A stretch of DNA of 64,000 nt from Mesorhizobium muleiense. GTDB taxonomy: Bacteria; Pseudomonadota; Alphaproteobacteria; Rhizobiales; Rhizobiaceae. The notes beneath the pieces were generated by a model. It had not been told where the DNA came from, searched no databases, and saw only the letters and a list, made by a program, of their open reading frames with translations. Every line of letters begins with the position of its first letter. Positions within the stretch are counted from its first letter, which is position 1. Positions 29,284-36,882 of this stretch are shown here, one piece after another. The translations under genes were made by a program, and so were the position numbers. Location: positions 1 through 64,000 of the forward strand of contig NZ_FNEE01000007.1 of NCBI RefSeq assembly GCF_900099905.1. Reading direction: 5' to 3'.

Positions 29284-29319
29284 TGCTAATTCGCCATGCT
29301 CTGGTGTTAATTCGCCATG
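29284..29319. promoter_or_regulatory. Direct repeat of AATTCGCCATG in the oxoprolinase/lipoprotein divergent gap
   Basis: TGCTAATTCGCCATG (29284-29298) and TGTTAATTCGCCATG (29305-29319) differ at one base and start 21 bp apart, two helical turns. They lie 35-70 bp upstream of the oxoprolinase start and could be a tandem operator for that gene. No regulator can be named. Confidence 0.5.
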
Positions 29320-29449
29320 GCTTCGCCGGCAACGCAAAAGCAGATGATGTTACATACAGAAATGCAACGTTATGAAACCCATGGGGCATTTGGTGCATTC
29401 TGTCCTCGATCGTCACCGGTAGCGGGGGCGTGATTAGAGGAGAGATGTC

Positions 29450-29650
29450 ATGAAGAAACTCATTCTTGCGTCGGTTTCGGCGCTTGCCCTGCTTGGCGTT
29501 GCGGCTTGCAGCGACAGCGGCACGGGCGGGGACGCTACCACCACGCAGAGCACCAATCCGCCGGCGAACGAACAGCCGATGCAGCCGGCTCCCGACGCGA
29601 CCAAGCCGGCCGAGCCGGCTCCGGCACAGCCATCTGCGCCGGCGCAGTAA
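29450..29650 (+). CDS. Small Pro/Ala-rich lipoprotein
   Basis: A 66-residue protein: lipoprotein signal MKKLILASVSALALLGVAAC with lipobox GVAAC, then a short Asp/Thr region and a Pro/Ala/Lys tail (PANEQPMQPAPDATKPAEPA). RBS AGAGGAGAG lies just before the ATG. Monocistronic, bounded by a terminator at 29667. No known domain; perhaps a wall-spanning or peptidoglycan-associated lipoprotein, by composition only. Confidence 0.8.
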   Translation: MKKLILASVSALALLGVAACSDSGTGGDATTTQSTNPPANEQPMQPAPDATKPAEPAPAQPSAPAQ

Positions 29651-29666
29651 TTCTTATGTGATGAAC

Positions 29667-29693
29667 AGAAGGCCGGCATCCTGCCGGCCTTCT
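29667..29693 (+). terminator. Terminator hairpin after the small lipoprotein gene
   Basis: A perfect 12 bp stem: AGAAGGCCGGCA (29667-29678), loop TCC, TGCCGGCCTTCT (29682-29693), 16 bp after the stop codon. The T run is weak, but stem strength and position fit an intrinsic terminator. Confidence 0.75.
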
Positions 29694-29961
29694 GACTTCA
29701 GGACAGTCTTCTTGCGGCTTCCGCCGCAAGCTCGGTTTCGCCTGTCACTTTTTGGCCCAGCAGAACGGGCCGAAATGGCGAGGTGACGAAGGCTTGCCGT
29801 TTCGCGCGCCATGGCCGTTGCTGCCTGCTAATTTCCATGATCGACGGTTGCGCCAGCTGCTCAGGCGGCCGCGAAATCGGCTGGGCCGGCCCTGCGGCAT
29901 TGTCTTCAGCTTGATAGCGGTGGGCTTGATAGCGGCGGCCAGTTAGCCGTAATAGGTGCCC

Positions 29962-30681
29962 ATGTCGATTTGGGATCGCCTCGGCGACTTCATCACCCGC
30001 GTTTCGTCCTCAACCTCGTCCGGCGTCGCCGACGTGGTCGAGGCTGTGCGCACGGTTTTCTCCGGCGACCCCGACCTGCGCCGGCGCGTCGCCTTCTCGG
30101 TGGCGATGATCGCGCTGTCGGCCAAGATGGCCAAGGCCGACGGCATCGTCACCCAGGACGAGGTGCGCGCCTTCCAGCAGATATTCGAAGTGCCGAAGGA
30201 GCAGACGCGCAATGTGGCGCGGCTCTACGATCTGGCCAAGCGCGACATCGCCGGCTTCGAGACCTATGCCGCGCGCATGGCGCAGCTTTGCGGCTCCGGC
30301 CATTCGAACTGCGCGATGCTGGAAGACATTCTCGACGGGCTGTTCCATATCGCCAAGGCCGACGGGCTGGTCCACGAGCGCGAAGGTCAGTTCCTGCATC
30401 GCATCGCCGAGATCTTCCGGATCGAGGAGGCGCATTACCAGAGCATTCTGGCCCGGCACGTCGACCTGGGTGCGGCCGATCCGTATGTCGTGCTCGGCAT
30501 CGAGCGGGGAAAAACCTTCGAGGAGGTCAGGAAGCGTTACCGCAAGCTGGTTTCGGACAACCATCCCGACCGGCTGATCGCACGCGGCCTGCCGCAGGAA
30601 TTCATCAAGATCGCAACCAGCAGGATAGCGGCGATCAACGCGGCCTATGAGATGATCGAACGGGGCCTGCGGCACGCATGA
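29962..30681 (+). CDS. DjlA-like protein: TerB-type helical domain plus C-terminal J domain
   Basis: About 239 residues. Residues about 30-165 form a TerB/DjlA helical bundle (VAFSVAMIALSAKMAKADG, LDGLFHIAKADGLVHERE), and the C-terminus is a J domain with ADPYVVLGIERGKTFEEVRKRYRKLV and the HPD motif in DNHPDRL (about residue 200). It would stimulate DnaK ATPase. Unlike E. coli DjlA no N-terminal membrane helix is obvious, so it may be cytosolic. ATG 29962 is preferred to GTG 29956. Overlaps the downstream amidase gene by 4 nt. Confidence 0.88.
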   Translation: MSIWDRLGDFITRVSSSTSSGVADVVEAVRTVFSGDPDLRRRVAFSVAMIALSAKMAKADGIVTQDEVRAFQQIFEVPKEQTRNVARLYDLAKRDIAGFETYAARMAQLCGSGHSNCAMLEDILDGLFHIAKADGLVHEREGQFLHRIAEIFRIEEAHYQSILARHVDLGAADPYVVLGIERGKTFEEVRKRYRKLVSDNHPDRLIARGLPQEFIKIATSRIAAINAAYEMIERGLRHA

Positions 30682-31439
30682 GCGGCTTCCTGCCCGACGA
30701 GCCGAGCGCCGAGGTCAGGGTATCGCGGAATTTCGGTCCACGACGCGAGACGGTCGACATGATCGTGCTGCACTACACCGGCATGGAGACCGGCGCCGGC
30801 GCCGAAGCATGGCTGTGCGATCCGGCCAGCGAGGTTTCGTCGCACTACCTCGTCCATGAGGACGGCCGCATCGTCCAGATGGTCAGGGAAAGCGACCGTG
30901 CCTGGCATGCCGGCAAGAGTTCCTGGTTCGGACGCAGCGACATCAACTCCTGTTCGGTCGGCATCGAGATCGTCAATCCGGGACATTCGCTGGGCTACCG
31001 GAATTTTCCGAAACGGCAGATCGATGCCCTGATCGGCCTGTGCAACGGGATTGTTCAGCGCCATTCCATCCCGGCTCAACGGGTGCTCGCCCATTCCGAC
31101 GTGGCGCCGGGACGCAAGATCGACCCGGGCGAGAGATTCCCCTGGAAGGCCCTGTTCGAGGCCGGTGTCGGCCATCTTGTCGAAGCAGCACCCGTCAGGC
31201 GCGGCGCGGTGCTGAAGGCCGGCGACGCGTCTGCCGAGGTCGAGGCGCTGCAGTCGATGCTGGCGCTCTACGGTTATGGCGTGGAGATATCAGGCGCTTT
31301 CGATCGGCAATCCGAAATCGTGGTCGAGGCTTTCCAGAGGCATTTCCGGCAACGCAAAGTGGATGGCGTGGCCGACGGATCGACAATTCGCACGCTGGAA
31401 CGGCTGCTTGGCTCGGTGAGGGCAGTTCCGTCCAAGTAG
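30678..31439 (+). CDS. N-acetylmuramoyl-L-alanine amidase, AmiD-like, with peptidoglycan-binding domain
   Basis: A 253-residue amidase_2 family protein: MIVLHYTGMETGAGAEAWL (first zinc His), SHYLVHEDGRIVQMV, HAGKSSWFGRSDINSCSVGIEIVNPG, and HSDVAPGRKIDPGERFPW (second His/acid cluster). A C-terminal PGB_1 domain (ASAEVEALQSMLALYGYG, DGVADGSTIRTLERLL) follows. It should cleave the MurNAc-L-Ala bond in peptidoglycan turnover. No signal peptide is visible; it may be cytoplasmic (AmpD-like recycling) or exported otherwise. Starts within the stop of the DjlA-like gene (ATGA). Confidence 0.9.
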   Translation: MSGFLPDEPSAEVRVSRNFGPRRETVDMIVLHYTGMETGAGAEAWLCDPASEVSSHYLVHEDGRIVQMVRESDRAWHAGKSSWFGRSDINSCSVGIEIVNPGHSLGYRNFPKRQIDALIGLCNGIVQRHSIPAQRVLAHSDVAPGRKIDPGERFPWKALFEAGVGHLVEAAPVRRGAVLKAGDASAEVEALQSMLALYGYGVEISGAFDRQSEIVVEAFQRHFRQRKVDGVADGSTIRTLERLLGSVRAVPSK

Positions 31440-31448
31440 TCTTTTCCT

Positions 31449-31465
31449 GGCTGTAAGTTACAGCC
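31449..31465 (+). terminator. Hairpin after the amidase gene, possible terminator
   Basis: GGCTGTAA (31449-31456) and TTACAGCC (31458-31465) form a perfect 8 bp stem with a one-base loop as drawn (larger in practice), 10 bp after the stop codon. No clear T run follows, so termination is only possible. Confidence 0.45.
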
Positions 31466-31622
31466 TGTCATTTAAAGTGACTTGCCCCGCCTTTTTTGCC
31501 GCCAATTCGACCGTCAAAGGCGATCCGTGCAAGTTGTCGGACCTACAGCCTCCCAAATGTTCCGACGTTGATTGGCGTAGCTGCGTGAAGTTCTTCGCGC
31601 GGTTCAAACAGAACAGGATCCC

Positions 31623-32504
31623 ATGCAGAAATTGACCGTTTTAACGGCAGCTGTTGCTGCCGGCGTAATGACTTTTGCCATCGGTGCGGCCAATAGCGCG
31701 CCTTTGAGCCAGCGGGCCGACCAGGGTTTCATGACCGCGTCCGATAAGACTGCCACGCCGAAAGCCGGGCAAGATGCCGGAGAAAAAAGGACAGCCTCCG
31801 CAAAGGCGAAAAAAGTTGCTGCGGTGAAAGCGAAAAAGCCAGCATCCGCAAAGGCGGAAAAGGTCTCTGCAAAGAAGGCAGTCGTTGCAAAGAAGGCAGT
31901 CGTTGCAAAGAAGGCAGTCGTTGCAAAGAAGGCAGTCGTTGCAAAGAAGGCAGTCGTTGCAAAGAAGCCAGTCGTTGCAAAGAAGCCAGTCGTTGCAAAG
32001 AAGGCGGTCTCCAAGCGGCACGTGAAGCGCAACAGGACCCGCATCGACCAGGCGACGACGGCGTCGATCGGCCGGCACAGCCGGGCGGCGGCGCCGAAGC
32101 CGGCGGCCGCTGGCGATAGCGGCCAGTACTCGACGATCATCGAGCGTCATGCGGCCAGCAATGGTGTGCCGGTCTCGCTCGCCAAGGCCGTCATCATGAT
32201 CGAGAGCAGGTTTCAGCCGAACCAGGTCGGCCGCGCCGGTGAGATCGGCCTGATGCAGATCAAGCCGTCGACGGCGCGGATGATGGGTTACAGCGGCTCG
32301 ATCAAGGGTCTCCACGATCCCGAGACCAACATCAAATACGGCATGAAATACCTCGCCATGGCGCGCAACCTCGGCGACGGCACGACCTGCGGCACGATCC
32401 TGAAGTACAATGCCGGCCATGGCGCCAAGCGGATGAACCCGATTTCCGCGGCCTATTGCGGCAAGGTCAAAGTGCAGCTGGCCGCGCTTGGAGCGCCGGC
32501 GTAA
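31623..32504 (+). CDS. SLT-type lytic transglycosylase with a Lys-rich tandem repeat tail
   Basis: A 293-residue protein: signal-like N-terminus (LTVLTAAVAAGVMTFAIGAANSA), then a highly basic region (about 50-135) with KKAVVA repeats, then a C-terminal SLT domain (about 165-290) with catalytic Glu in KAVIMIESRFQPNQVG, the GEIGLMQIKPSTARMMG motif and KYGMKYLAMA. It should cut glycan strands in the periplasm. The basic tail may bind anionic wall or membrane polymers (inference). Its copy number is likely variable because of the 18 bp DNA repeats. Confidence 0.9.
   Translation: MQKLTVLTAAVAAGVMTFAIGAANSAPLSQRADQGFMTASDKTATPKAGQDAGEKRTASAKAKKVAAVKAKKPASAKAEKVSAKKAVVAKKAVVAKKAVVAKKAVVAKKAVVAKKPVVAKKPVVAKKAVSKRHVKRNRTRIDQATTASIGRHSRAAAPKPAAAGDSGQYSTIIERHAASNGVPVSLAKAVIMIESRFQPNQVGRAGEIGLMQIKPSTARMMGYSGSIKGLHDPETNIKYGMKYLAMARNLGDGTTCGTILKYNAGHGAKRMNPISAAYCGKVKVQLAALGAPA
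31869..32012 (+). repeat. Eight tandem 18 bp repeats coding for the KKAVVA tail
   Basis: The unit GCAAAGAAGGCAGTCGTT is repeated head to tail from 31869: units 1-5 are identical, units 6-7 share one G-to-C change (Ala to Pro), and unit 8 (31995-32012) is degenerate. Each unit adds six residues. Near-perfect identity at the DNA level, not only in protein, indicates recent slippage expansion. Confidence 0.95.
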
Positions 32505-32560
32505 TAGACCGGGATCTGCTTTTTTGTTTGCGTTTTCGAATGTGAATCCCTTTATACGCC

Positions 32561-32960
32561 TTGCCAGCTGGCCGGGCGGCCGCACCCGCGAAGCCGAAAG
32601 GCTGCGGGTGAGGAAAGTCCGGGCTCCATGGAGACACGGTGCCGGTTAATGTCCGGCGGGGGCGACCCTAGGGAAAGTGCCACAGAAAGGAAACCGCCAC
32701 GATCCGTCGTGGTAAGGGTGAAAGGGTGGGGTAAGAGCCCACCGCGCGACTGGCAACAGGAGCGGCACGGTAAACCCCACCGGGAGCAAGACCGAATAGG
32801 GGCGGTGCGAGGGGAAACCCTCGAGGGCTGTTTCCGGCTCACCGCCCGGGTAGGTTGCGTGAGGCGCATGGCAACATGCGCCCAAGATGAATGGCCGCCA
32901 CGTTCTCGCGCCGCAAGGGGCGAGGGCCATACAGAACCCGGCTTACAGGCCAGCTGGCAA
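32561..32960 (+). ncRNA. rnpB: RNase P RNA (class A)
   Basis: The catalytic RNA of RNase P, which trims tRNA 5' ends. The long-range P1 helix pairs TTGCCAGCTGGCC (32561-32573) with GGCCAGCTGGCAA (32948-32960). The universally conserved GAGGAAAGTCCGGGC is at about 32611-32625, AGGGTGAAAGGGTGGGGTAA is at about 32716-32735, and the terminal conserved ACAGAACCCGGCTTACAG is at about 32931-32948. Length (about 400 nt) fits alphaproteobacterial type A RNA. It lies between the SLT gene and the ParDE module. Any frames within it are chance. Confidence 0.95.
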
Positions 32961-32996
32961 TTTTCGTCCAGATTCTACGTTTTCGTCCAGATTCTA
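32961..32996. repeat. 17 bp tandem duplication at the 3' end of rnpB
   Basis: TTTTCGTCCAGATTCTA occurs at 32961-32977 and 32980-32996 (19 bp period), starting exactly at the end of P1. The first T run could serve as a transcription end signal for the RNA, so the duplication may have doubled it. 32997-33136 shows nothing recognisable. Confidence 0.8.
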
Positions 32997-33136
32997 GGGG
33001 GAAACTCCCTGATATCAGCAGGTTGCGTCTTCGGGCGCGCTTGCTGGTTCAGGCGCTTCATTGACTGAATCAGCTTTTACTGGGCTGTGCATGGAGCAAG
33101 CGTTTCTTGAAACTGGTGCGATTAAATCGTACTTTC

Positions 33137-33239
33137 CTAAAGCGCGTCGCGTTCGACCGTCCTCTCGCGACGCGCTTTAGGTTGTTGTTTATGCATGTCG
33201 TTATCGCAGAACCGCTGCACACTTTTGCGCGACATGCAT
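33137..33239. repeat. Dispersed composite palindromic repeat, copy 3 of 4
   Basis: Hairpin 1 is a perfect 15 bp stem, CTAAAGCGCGTCGCG (33137-33151) with CGCGACGCGCTTTAG (33166-33180). After GTTGTTGTTT comes hairpin 2, ATGCATGTCG (33191-33200) to CGACATGCAT (33230-33239). This is the most complete copy. It lies directly upstream of the ParD-like start. Confidence 0.9.
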
Positions 33240-33266
33240 TAGTACGGGCGGTATCAGGAGCGCACC

Positions 33267-33551
33267 ATGGGTCAGGTCGACAAACGCAGCATCACGCTCT
33301 CGCCGGAATTGGCGGCGGCGGTCGACGATGTGGTCGCCGCCGGCGAATATGCTTCGGCGAGTGAGGTGATCCGCGACGCGCTCAGGCAATGGAAGGACCG
33401 CCGTGACTTGCACGGCTACACACTCGAGGAGTTGCGCAAGCTGGTGCAGGAGGGGATCGACAGCGGACCGGCGCTGGACGGCCCGCCAATCATGGAACGA
33501 CTGCGCGCCAAATATCTGAAAATGGCCGAGGCCAAAGGCCTCGAGGAGTGA
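33267..33551 (+). CDS. ParD-like (ribbon-helix-helix) antitoxin
   Basis: A 94-residue protein of the ParD/CC2985 type: KRSITLSPELAAAVDDVVAAG (beta strand and helix 1) and YASASEVIRDALRQWKDR (helix 2), then an extended toxin-binding tail. AGGAG sits a few bases before the ATG. Overlaps the toxin start (GTGA). Probably self-represses with its toxin. Confidence 0.9.
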   Translation: MGQVDKRSITLSPELAAAVDDVVAAGEYASASEVIRDALRQWKDRRDLHGYTLEELRKLVQEGIDSGPALDGPPIMERLRAKYLKMAEAKGLEE

Positions 33552-33841
33552 AATACCGCCTGCTTCCTCAGGCATTAATCGACCTCGAACGTATCGGCGA
33601 CTACATTGCCGAACACAATCCTGATGCGGCGATCCGCCTCGTGAATATCTTGGAGAGGCGTTGGGATTTGCTGACCCTGCATCCTTTCTCGGGCGCACCG
33701 CGCGAAGACATTGCGCCCGGCATCCGCCATCTGGTCGTCGGCGAATACCTCACCTTGTACCGTGTCGGCGCGGATGCAGTCGAGATCCTGCGTGTGCTGC
33801 ATGGCCGGCGCAGTATCGAAGCCGACGATCTGGCTTCGTGA
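33548..33841 (+). CDS. ParE-like toxin
   Basis: A 97-residue RelE/ParE-superfamily protein from GTG 33548: YRLLPQALIDLERIGDYIAEHN, NILERRWDLLTLHPFSGAPRED, HLVVGEYLTLYRV, VEILRVLHGRR. ParE toxins inhibit DNA gyrase; the HGRR end and antitoxin type support ParE rather than mRNase RelE. Overlaps its antitoxin by 4 nt. Convergent with the cystathionine gamma-lyase-like gene, 8 bp apart. Confidence 0.9.
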   Translation: MKYRLLPQALIDLERIGDYIAEHNPDAAIRLVNILERRWDLLTLHPFSGAPREDIAPGIRHLVVGEYLTLYRVGADAVEILRVLHGRRSIEADDLAS

Positions 33842-33849
33842 TCGGTCGT

Positions 33850-34965
33850 TCAGCCGTCGACGCCGTCCAGCGACGCCTCGATCGCCTGCCAAAGCGCTTC
33901 CATCGGCTCGCAGCCGACCGACAGGCGGACAAAGCCGGGCGGCACCGCATCACCCCAGCGGGCGCGCCGCTCGGCCGAAGAGTGGACGCCGCCGAAGGAG
34001 GTCGCCGGCTGGATCAGGGCGCAGGCGCCGATGAACGCTTCGGCCCTGGCTTCACCCCCCAGGTCGAGGCCGACAAGGAAGCCGAAACGCTCCATCTGGG
34101 TGGTCGCCAGATTGTGCGAAGGGTCATCCTCCAGTCCAGGAAAGCGGACGGATTTCACGGCCCGATGATTTGTCAGGCGTCGGGCGATCAGTTCGGCCGA
34201 TGTGCACATGCGCTCGAAGCGGACTTCCAGCGTCTCGAGGCCCCGATGGACCAGCCAGGCTTCGAATGGTCCGGGGATCGAGCCCGACAGTTTGCGCCAC
34301 TCGCGGATGGCGGTGATGATGCCGGCGTCACGGCTGGCGACATGGCCGAACAGCGCGTCGGAATGGCCATTGGGCGCTTTTGTGTCAGCAGCAACGACGA
34401 TATCGGCGCCGAGGTCGAGCGGGCGCTGACCGTAAGGCGTCATCGTGGTGTTGTCGGCGACGACCAGCGCGCCGGCCTCGTGCGCAAGGCGCGCCACGCC
34501 GGCCAGGTCGCAAATGTCCAGCCCAGGATTGGATGGGGTCTCGACGAACACCAGCCGGTAGCCGGAAAAACCGCCGTCCACAAAGGACTTGGTCGGTCGT
34601 GTGTCGAACGGGAGGTCGAAAGGTTTGAGGAAGCGCTCGGCAAGCAGGCGCGGCGTGTAGTAACCATCGGACGGCAACAGGATGCGATCGCCCGCCTTGA
34701 GCAGCGCGAAGAAGACCGCCGCGATCGCGGCCATGCCCGACGGGAACGCTACGGCTGGCGCCTCCTCGAGGTGGCCGAGCATGTCTTCCACCGCTTCCCA
34801 TGTCGGATTGTCGTAGCGCCCGTACTGGCTGACGCCGGCCGGATTGCCGGGCAGATGGAAAGTGGTCGTCATTGTCAGCGGCAGCGAGACCGGGTCGCCC
34901 TTGGCGAGCTTGACGCCACGCAAATGGGCGAGGGTGGCCGCGCGCGATTTGGCTGTTTCGGACAT
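33850..34965 (-). CDS. Cystathionine gamma-lyase-like PLP enzyme (Cys/Met metabolism family)
   Basis: A 371-residue fold-type I PLP enzyme: GRYDNPTWEAVE, FPSGMAAIAAVFFALLKAGD (cofactor phosphate site), VFVETPSNPGLDICDL, VVADNTTMTPYGQRPLDLGAD, and the Schiff-base Lys in DTKAPNGHSDALFGHV (about residue 196). C-terminal SFGGVHSSAERRARW and VRLSVGCE match the family. The family includes cystathionine gamma-lyase, gamma-synthase and O-acetylhomoserine sulfhydrylase. Two direct 16-mers lie just upstream, possibly an operator. Precise reaction not settled. Confidence 0.85.
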   Translation of the reverse strand: MSETAKSRAATLAHLRGVKLAKGDPVSLPLTMTTTFHLPGNPAGVSQYGRYDNPTWEAVEDMLGHLEEAPAVAFPSGMAAIAAVFFALLKAGDRILLPSDGYYTPRLLAERFLKPFDLPFDTRPTKSFVDGGFSGYRLVFVETPSNPGLDICDLAGVARLAHEAGALVVADNTTMTPYGQRPLDLGADIVVAADTKAPNGHSDALFGHVASRDAGIITAIREWRKLSGSIPGPFEAWLVHRGLETLEVRFERMCTSAELIARRLTNHRAVKSVRFPGLEDDPSHNLATTQMERFGFLVGLDLGGEARAEAFIGACALIQPATSFGGVHSSAERRARWGDAVPPGFVRLSVGCEPMEALWQAIEASLDGVDG

Positions 34966-34977
34966 GTATTTTCAACC

Positions 34978-35016
34978 TTCTGACCGAGAAAAGGACCTGT
35001 TTCTGACCGAGAAAAG
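34978..35016. promoter_or_regulatory. Two direct 16-mers upstream of the cystathionine gamma-lyase-like gene
   Basis: TTCTGACCGAGAAAAG occurs at 34978-34993 and 35001-35016, 23 bp apart, starting 13 bp before the start codon (34965, minus strand). The distance to the ATG suggests tandem operator or leader elements. 35017-35171 shows no gene or clear motif. Confidence 0.55.
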
Positions 35017-35171
35017 ACAGGCCGACGCTATGCGTGGTGGCGCTCCGCGGCAAGCCGCCTCCGGTTAGGCCAAGCGGCTCTAAACGCTTCGTTAGGCTTA
35101 ATGGAGCATAAACACGGGAGTGCCGTCAAAGCTGCCCTCATCGGTTGTGGCGCGCGTTTTGTGAAGCCTGT

Positions 35172-35206
35172 TCCCGTTGACGCCCATAGTACCCCATGAT
35201 ATCCCA
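35172..35206 (-). promoter_or_regulatory. MraZ-box array upstream of the dcw cluster
   Basis: On the minus strand TGGGN boxes occur at 35202-35206 (TGGGA), 35192-35196 (TGGGG) and 35182-35186 (TGGGC), each separated by exactly 5 nt, and a degenerate fourth (CGGGA) at 35172-35176. Three TGGGN repeats with 5 nt spacers are the binding site of E. coli MraZ. A TTGACG -35-like element at 35177-35182 is embedded in the array. The array is about 186 bp before the mraZ start. 35207-35391 otherwise holds the leader and shows no second signal. Confidence 0.75.
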
Positions 35207-35391
35207 TTCAGATATTCAAGCCTTCGTTCCGCGTCAGGGTGAAGCGTACGCCAATCGGGCAGCCGCGGCGGCTGCGCGTTCGCCTGTTTTTGCCTTTTGG
35301 AACGAAGTGAGTTTTGGGCAGGGACCGCGCTGCGGCGGCGCGGGCGGGAAGATGCAGAGGGGTGCGGCGGCGCAAGCGGCCGTAACGTGTA

Positions 35392-35850
35392 ATGGACCGG
35401 TTTCTGTCAAGCGCGGTGAACAGGATCGATGCGAAGGGGCGGGTGTCCGTTCCGGCGCATTTCCGTGCGGTTGTGCAGAAGCGCGGTTATTCGGAACTTT
35501 ATGCGCTGCGCTGCCTGGACCGTCCGGCGATGGATGTCGGCGGGCTCGACCTGCTCGACCGCTACGAGCAGCGCATCGCGCAGGAAGACCCCTTCCTGCA
35601 GACCTCGGACGACATGTCGTTCTTCTGCCATGGCGATGGAACCTTTCTCAAGCTCGATCAGGACGGCCGCATCTCGATGACCGATTTCATCCGCGAGCAT
35701 ACCGGCATTTCCGCGGAAGTGGCTTTTGTCGGCCGCGGCAATTTCTTTCAGATCTGGGAACCTGGCCGGCTCACCGCCTATGGGAAGGAAGCACGCGCCC
35801 GGCTTTTGCAGCTTCGGCAGGGGACGAAGCCTGGGGAGCGGCCGCAATGA
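35392..35850 (+). CDS. mraZ: Transcriptional regulator MraZ
   Basis: A 152-residue protein with two SpoVT/AbrB-like repeats: [22 protein letters not shown] and [21 protein letters not shown]. MraZ forms a ring that binds DNA repeats and represses its own dcw operon; an array of likely binding boxes lies upstream at 35172. First gene of the dcw cluster, overlapping rsmH by 4 nt. Confidence 0.95.
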   Translation: MDRFLSSAVNRIDAKGRVSVPAHFRAVVQKRGYSELYALRCLDRPAMDVGGLDLLDRYEQRIAQEDPFLQTSDDMSFFCHGDGTFLKLDQDGRISMTDFIREHTGISAEVAFVGRGNFFQIWEPGRLTAYGKEARARLLQLRQGTKPGERPQ

Positions 35851-36878
35851 TGGCGGGCTACGGCGATGACCCTGACGCCGTTGGCGGACCGGCCCGTCAC
35901 ATTCCGGTCCTCCTTGCCGAAGTGCTGGAGGCGCTTTCGCCCAAGACGGGCGAGGTGGTCGTCGACGGCACATTCGGCGCCGGCGGCTACTCCAAAGCCA
36001 TTCTGGCGAGAAGCGCCTCGGTAGTCGCGATCGACCGCGATCCGGATGCGATTGCTGCCGGTCGTGTTCTCGAGCAACAATCGGGCGGCAGGCTCCGGCT
36101 TGTTCAGGCGCCGTTCTCGACATTGGACGAGCATGTCGAAAGCGCTGACGGCGTCGTGCTCGACATCGGCATCTCCTCCATGCAGATCGATCAGGCGGAG
36201 CGCGGTTTTTCGTTCCGTGCCGACGGACCGCTCGATATGCGCATGGCGCAAGCCGGCCTCAGCGCCGCCGATGTCGTCAACTCTTTCAAGGTGGGCGATC
36301 TTGCCCGCATCTTCGGGTTTCTTGGCGAAGAGCGCCATGCCGGCCGCATCGCCCGCATGATTGAAAACCGTCGCGAAAAACATCCGTTCGAGCGCACGCT
36401 CGACCTTGCAGACGCCATTGAAACGCATATCGGCCGCGCGCCGAAGGACAAGATCCATCCAGCGACCCGCGTCTTTCAGGCGCTGCGTATTTTCGTCAAT
36501 GACGAACTCGGCGAACTGGCCAAAGCGCTTTTTGCGGCTGAACGCGTGCTGAAACCGGGCGGACGGCTGGCCGTGGTGACGTTCCATTCCCTGGAAGACC
36601 GCATCGTCAAGCGCTTCATCGCCGATCGCGCCGATGCGGCGACCGGATCGCGGCACCTGCCCGAGGCGCAGGCGCGCAGCGCCACATTCAAAAAGGTGGG
36701 CAGCGGCGTGACGCCCGGTGAGGCCGAGATATCGGCCAATCCGCGGGCACGCTCGGCAAGGCTGCGCGCTGCGATCCGCACCGACGCGCCGCCGCGCGCC
36801 GGCGATTTTTCGATTTTCGGTCTTCCTAAACTTCCTGACCCAAAACTTCCCGGTGCCGAGCGGCCGGGAGAGAGGTGA
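35847..36878 (+). CDS. rsmH: 16S rRNA (cytosine(1402)-N4)-methyltransferase RsmH (MraW)
   Basis: 343 residues from ATG 35847 (overlaps mraZ stop; a second ATG follows at 35850). Family motifs: [28 protein letters not shown] (SAM site), [31 protein letters not shown] and [13 protein letters not shown]. It methylates C1402 in the ribosomal decoding centre. The open frame continues upstream to 35196 in a different frame from mraZ and is not coding there. Confidence 0.96.
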   Translation: MMAGYGDDPDAVGGPARHIPVLLAEVLEALSPKTGEVVVDGTFGAGGYSKAILARSASVVAIDRDPDAIAAGRVLEQQSGGRLRLVQAPFSTLDEHVESADGVVLDIGISSMQIDQAERGFSFRADGPLDMRMAQAGLSAADVVNSFKVGDLARIFGFLGEERHAGRIARMIENRREKHPFERTLDLADAIETHIGRAPKDKIHPATRVFQALRIFVNDELGELAKALFAAERVLKPGGRLAVVTFHSLEDRIVKRFIADRADAATGSRHLPEAQARSATFKKVGSGVTPGEAEISANPRARSARLRAAIRTDAPPRAGDFSIFGLPKLPDPKLPGAERPGER

Positions 36879-36882
36879 GCAC

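Noticed and set aside
29752..29946. 64-codon open frame between the lipoprotein terminator and the DjlA-like gene
   Set aside because: TTG start with no good RBS, Arg-rich chance-like composition, and only a short hydrophobic end (FSLIAVGLIAAAS). An inner TTG at 29794 has GAGG nearby, so a small membrane protein is not excluded but cannot be supported.
31641..32585. Minus-strand frame with repeated LLCNDW/LLCNDC peptides
   Set aside because: Antisense reading of the 18 bp repeats of the SLT gene. The sense strand has a signal region and a full SLT domain.
32628..33068. 146-codon frame over rnpB
   Set aside because: The region is clearly RNase P RNA with conserved helices and motifs, so the frame is accidental.
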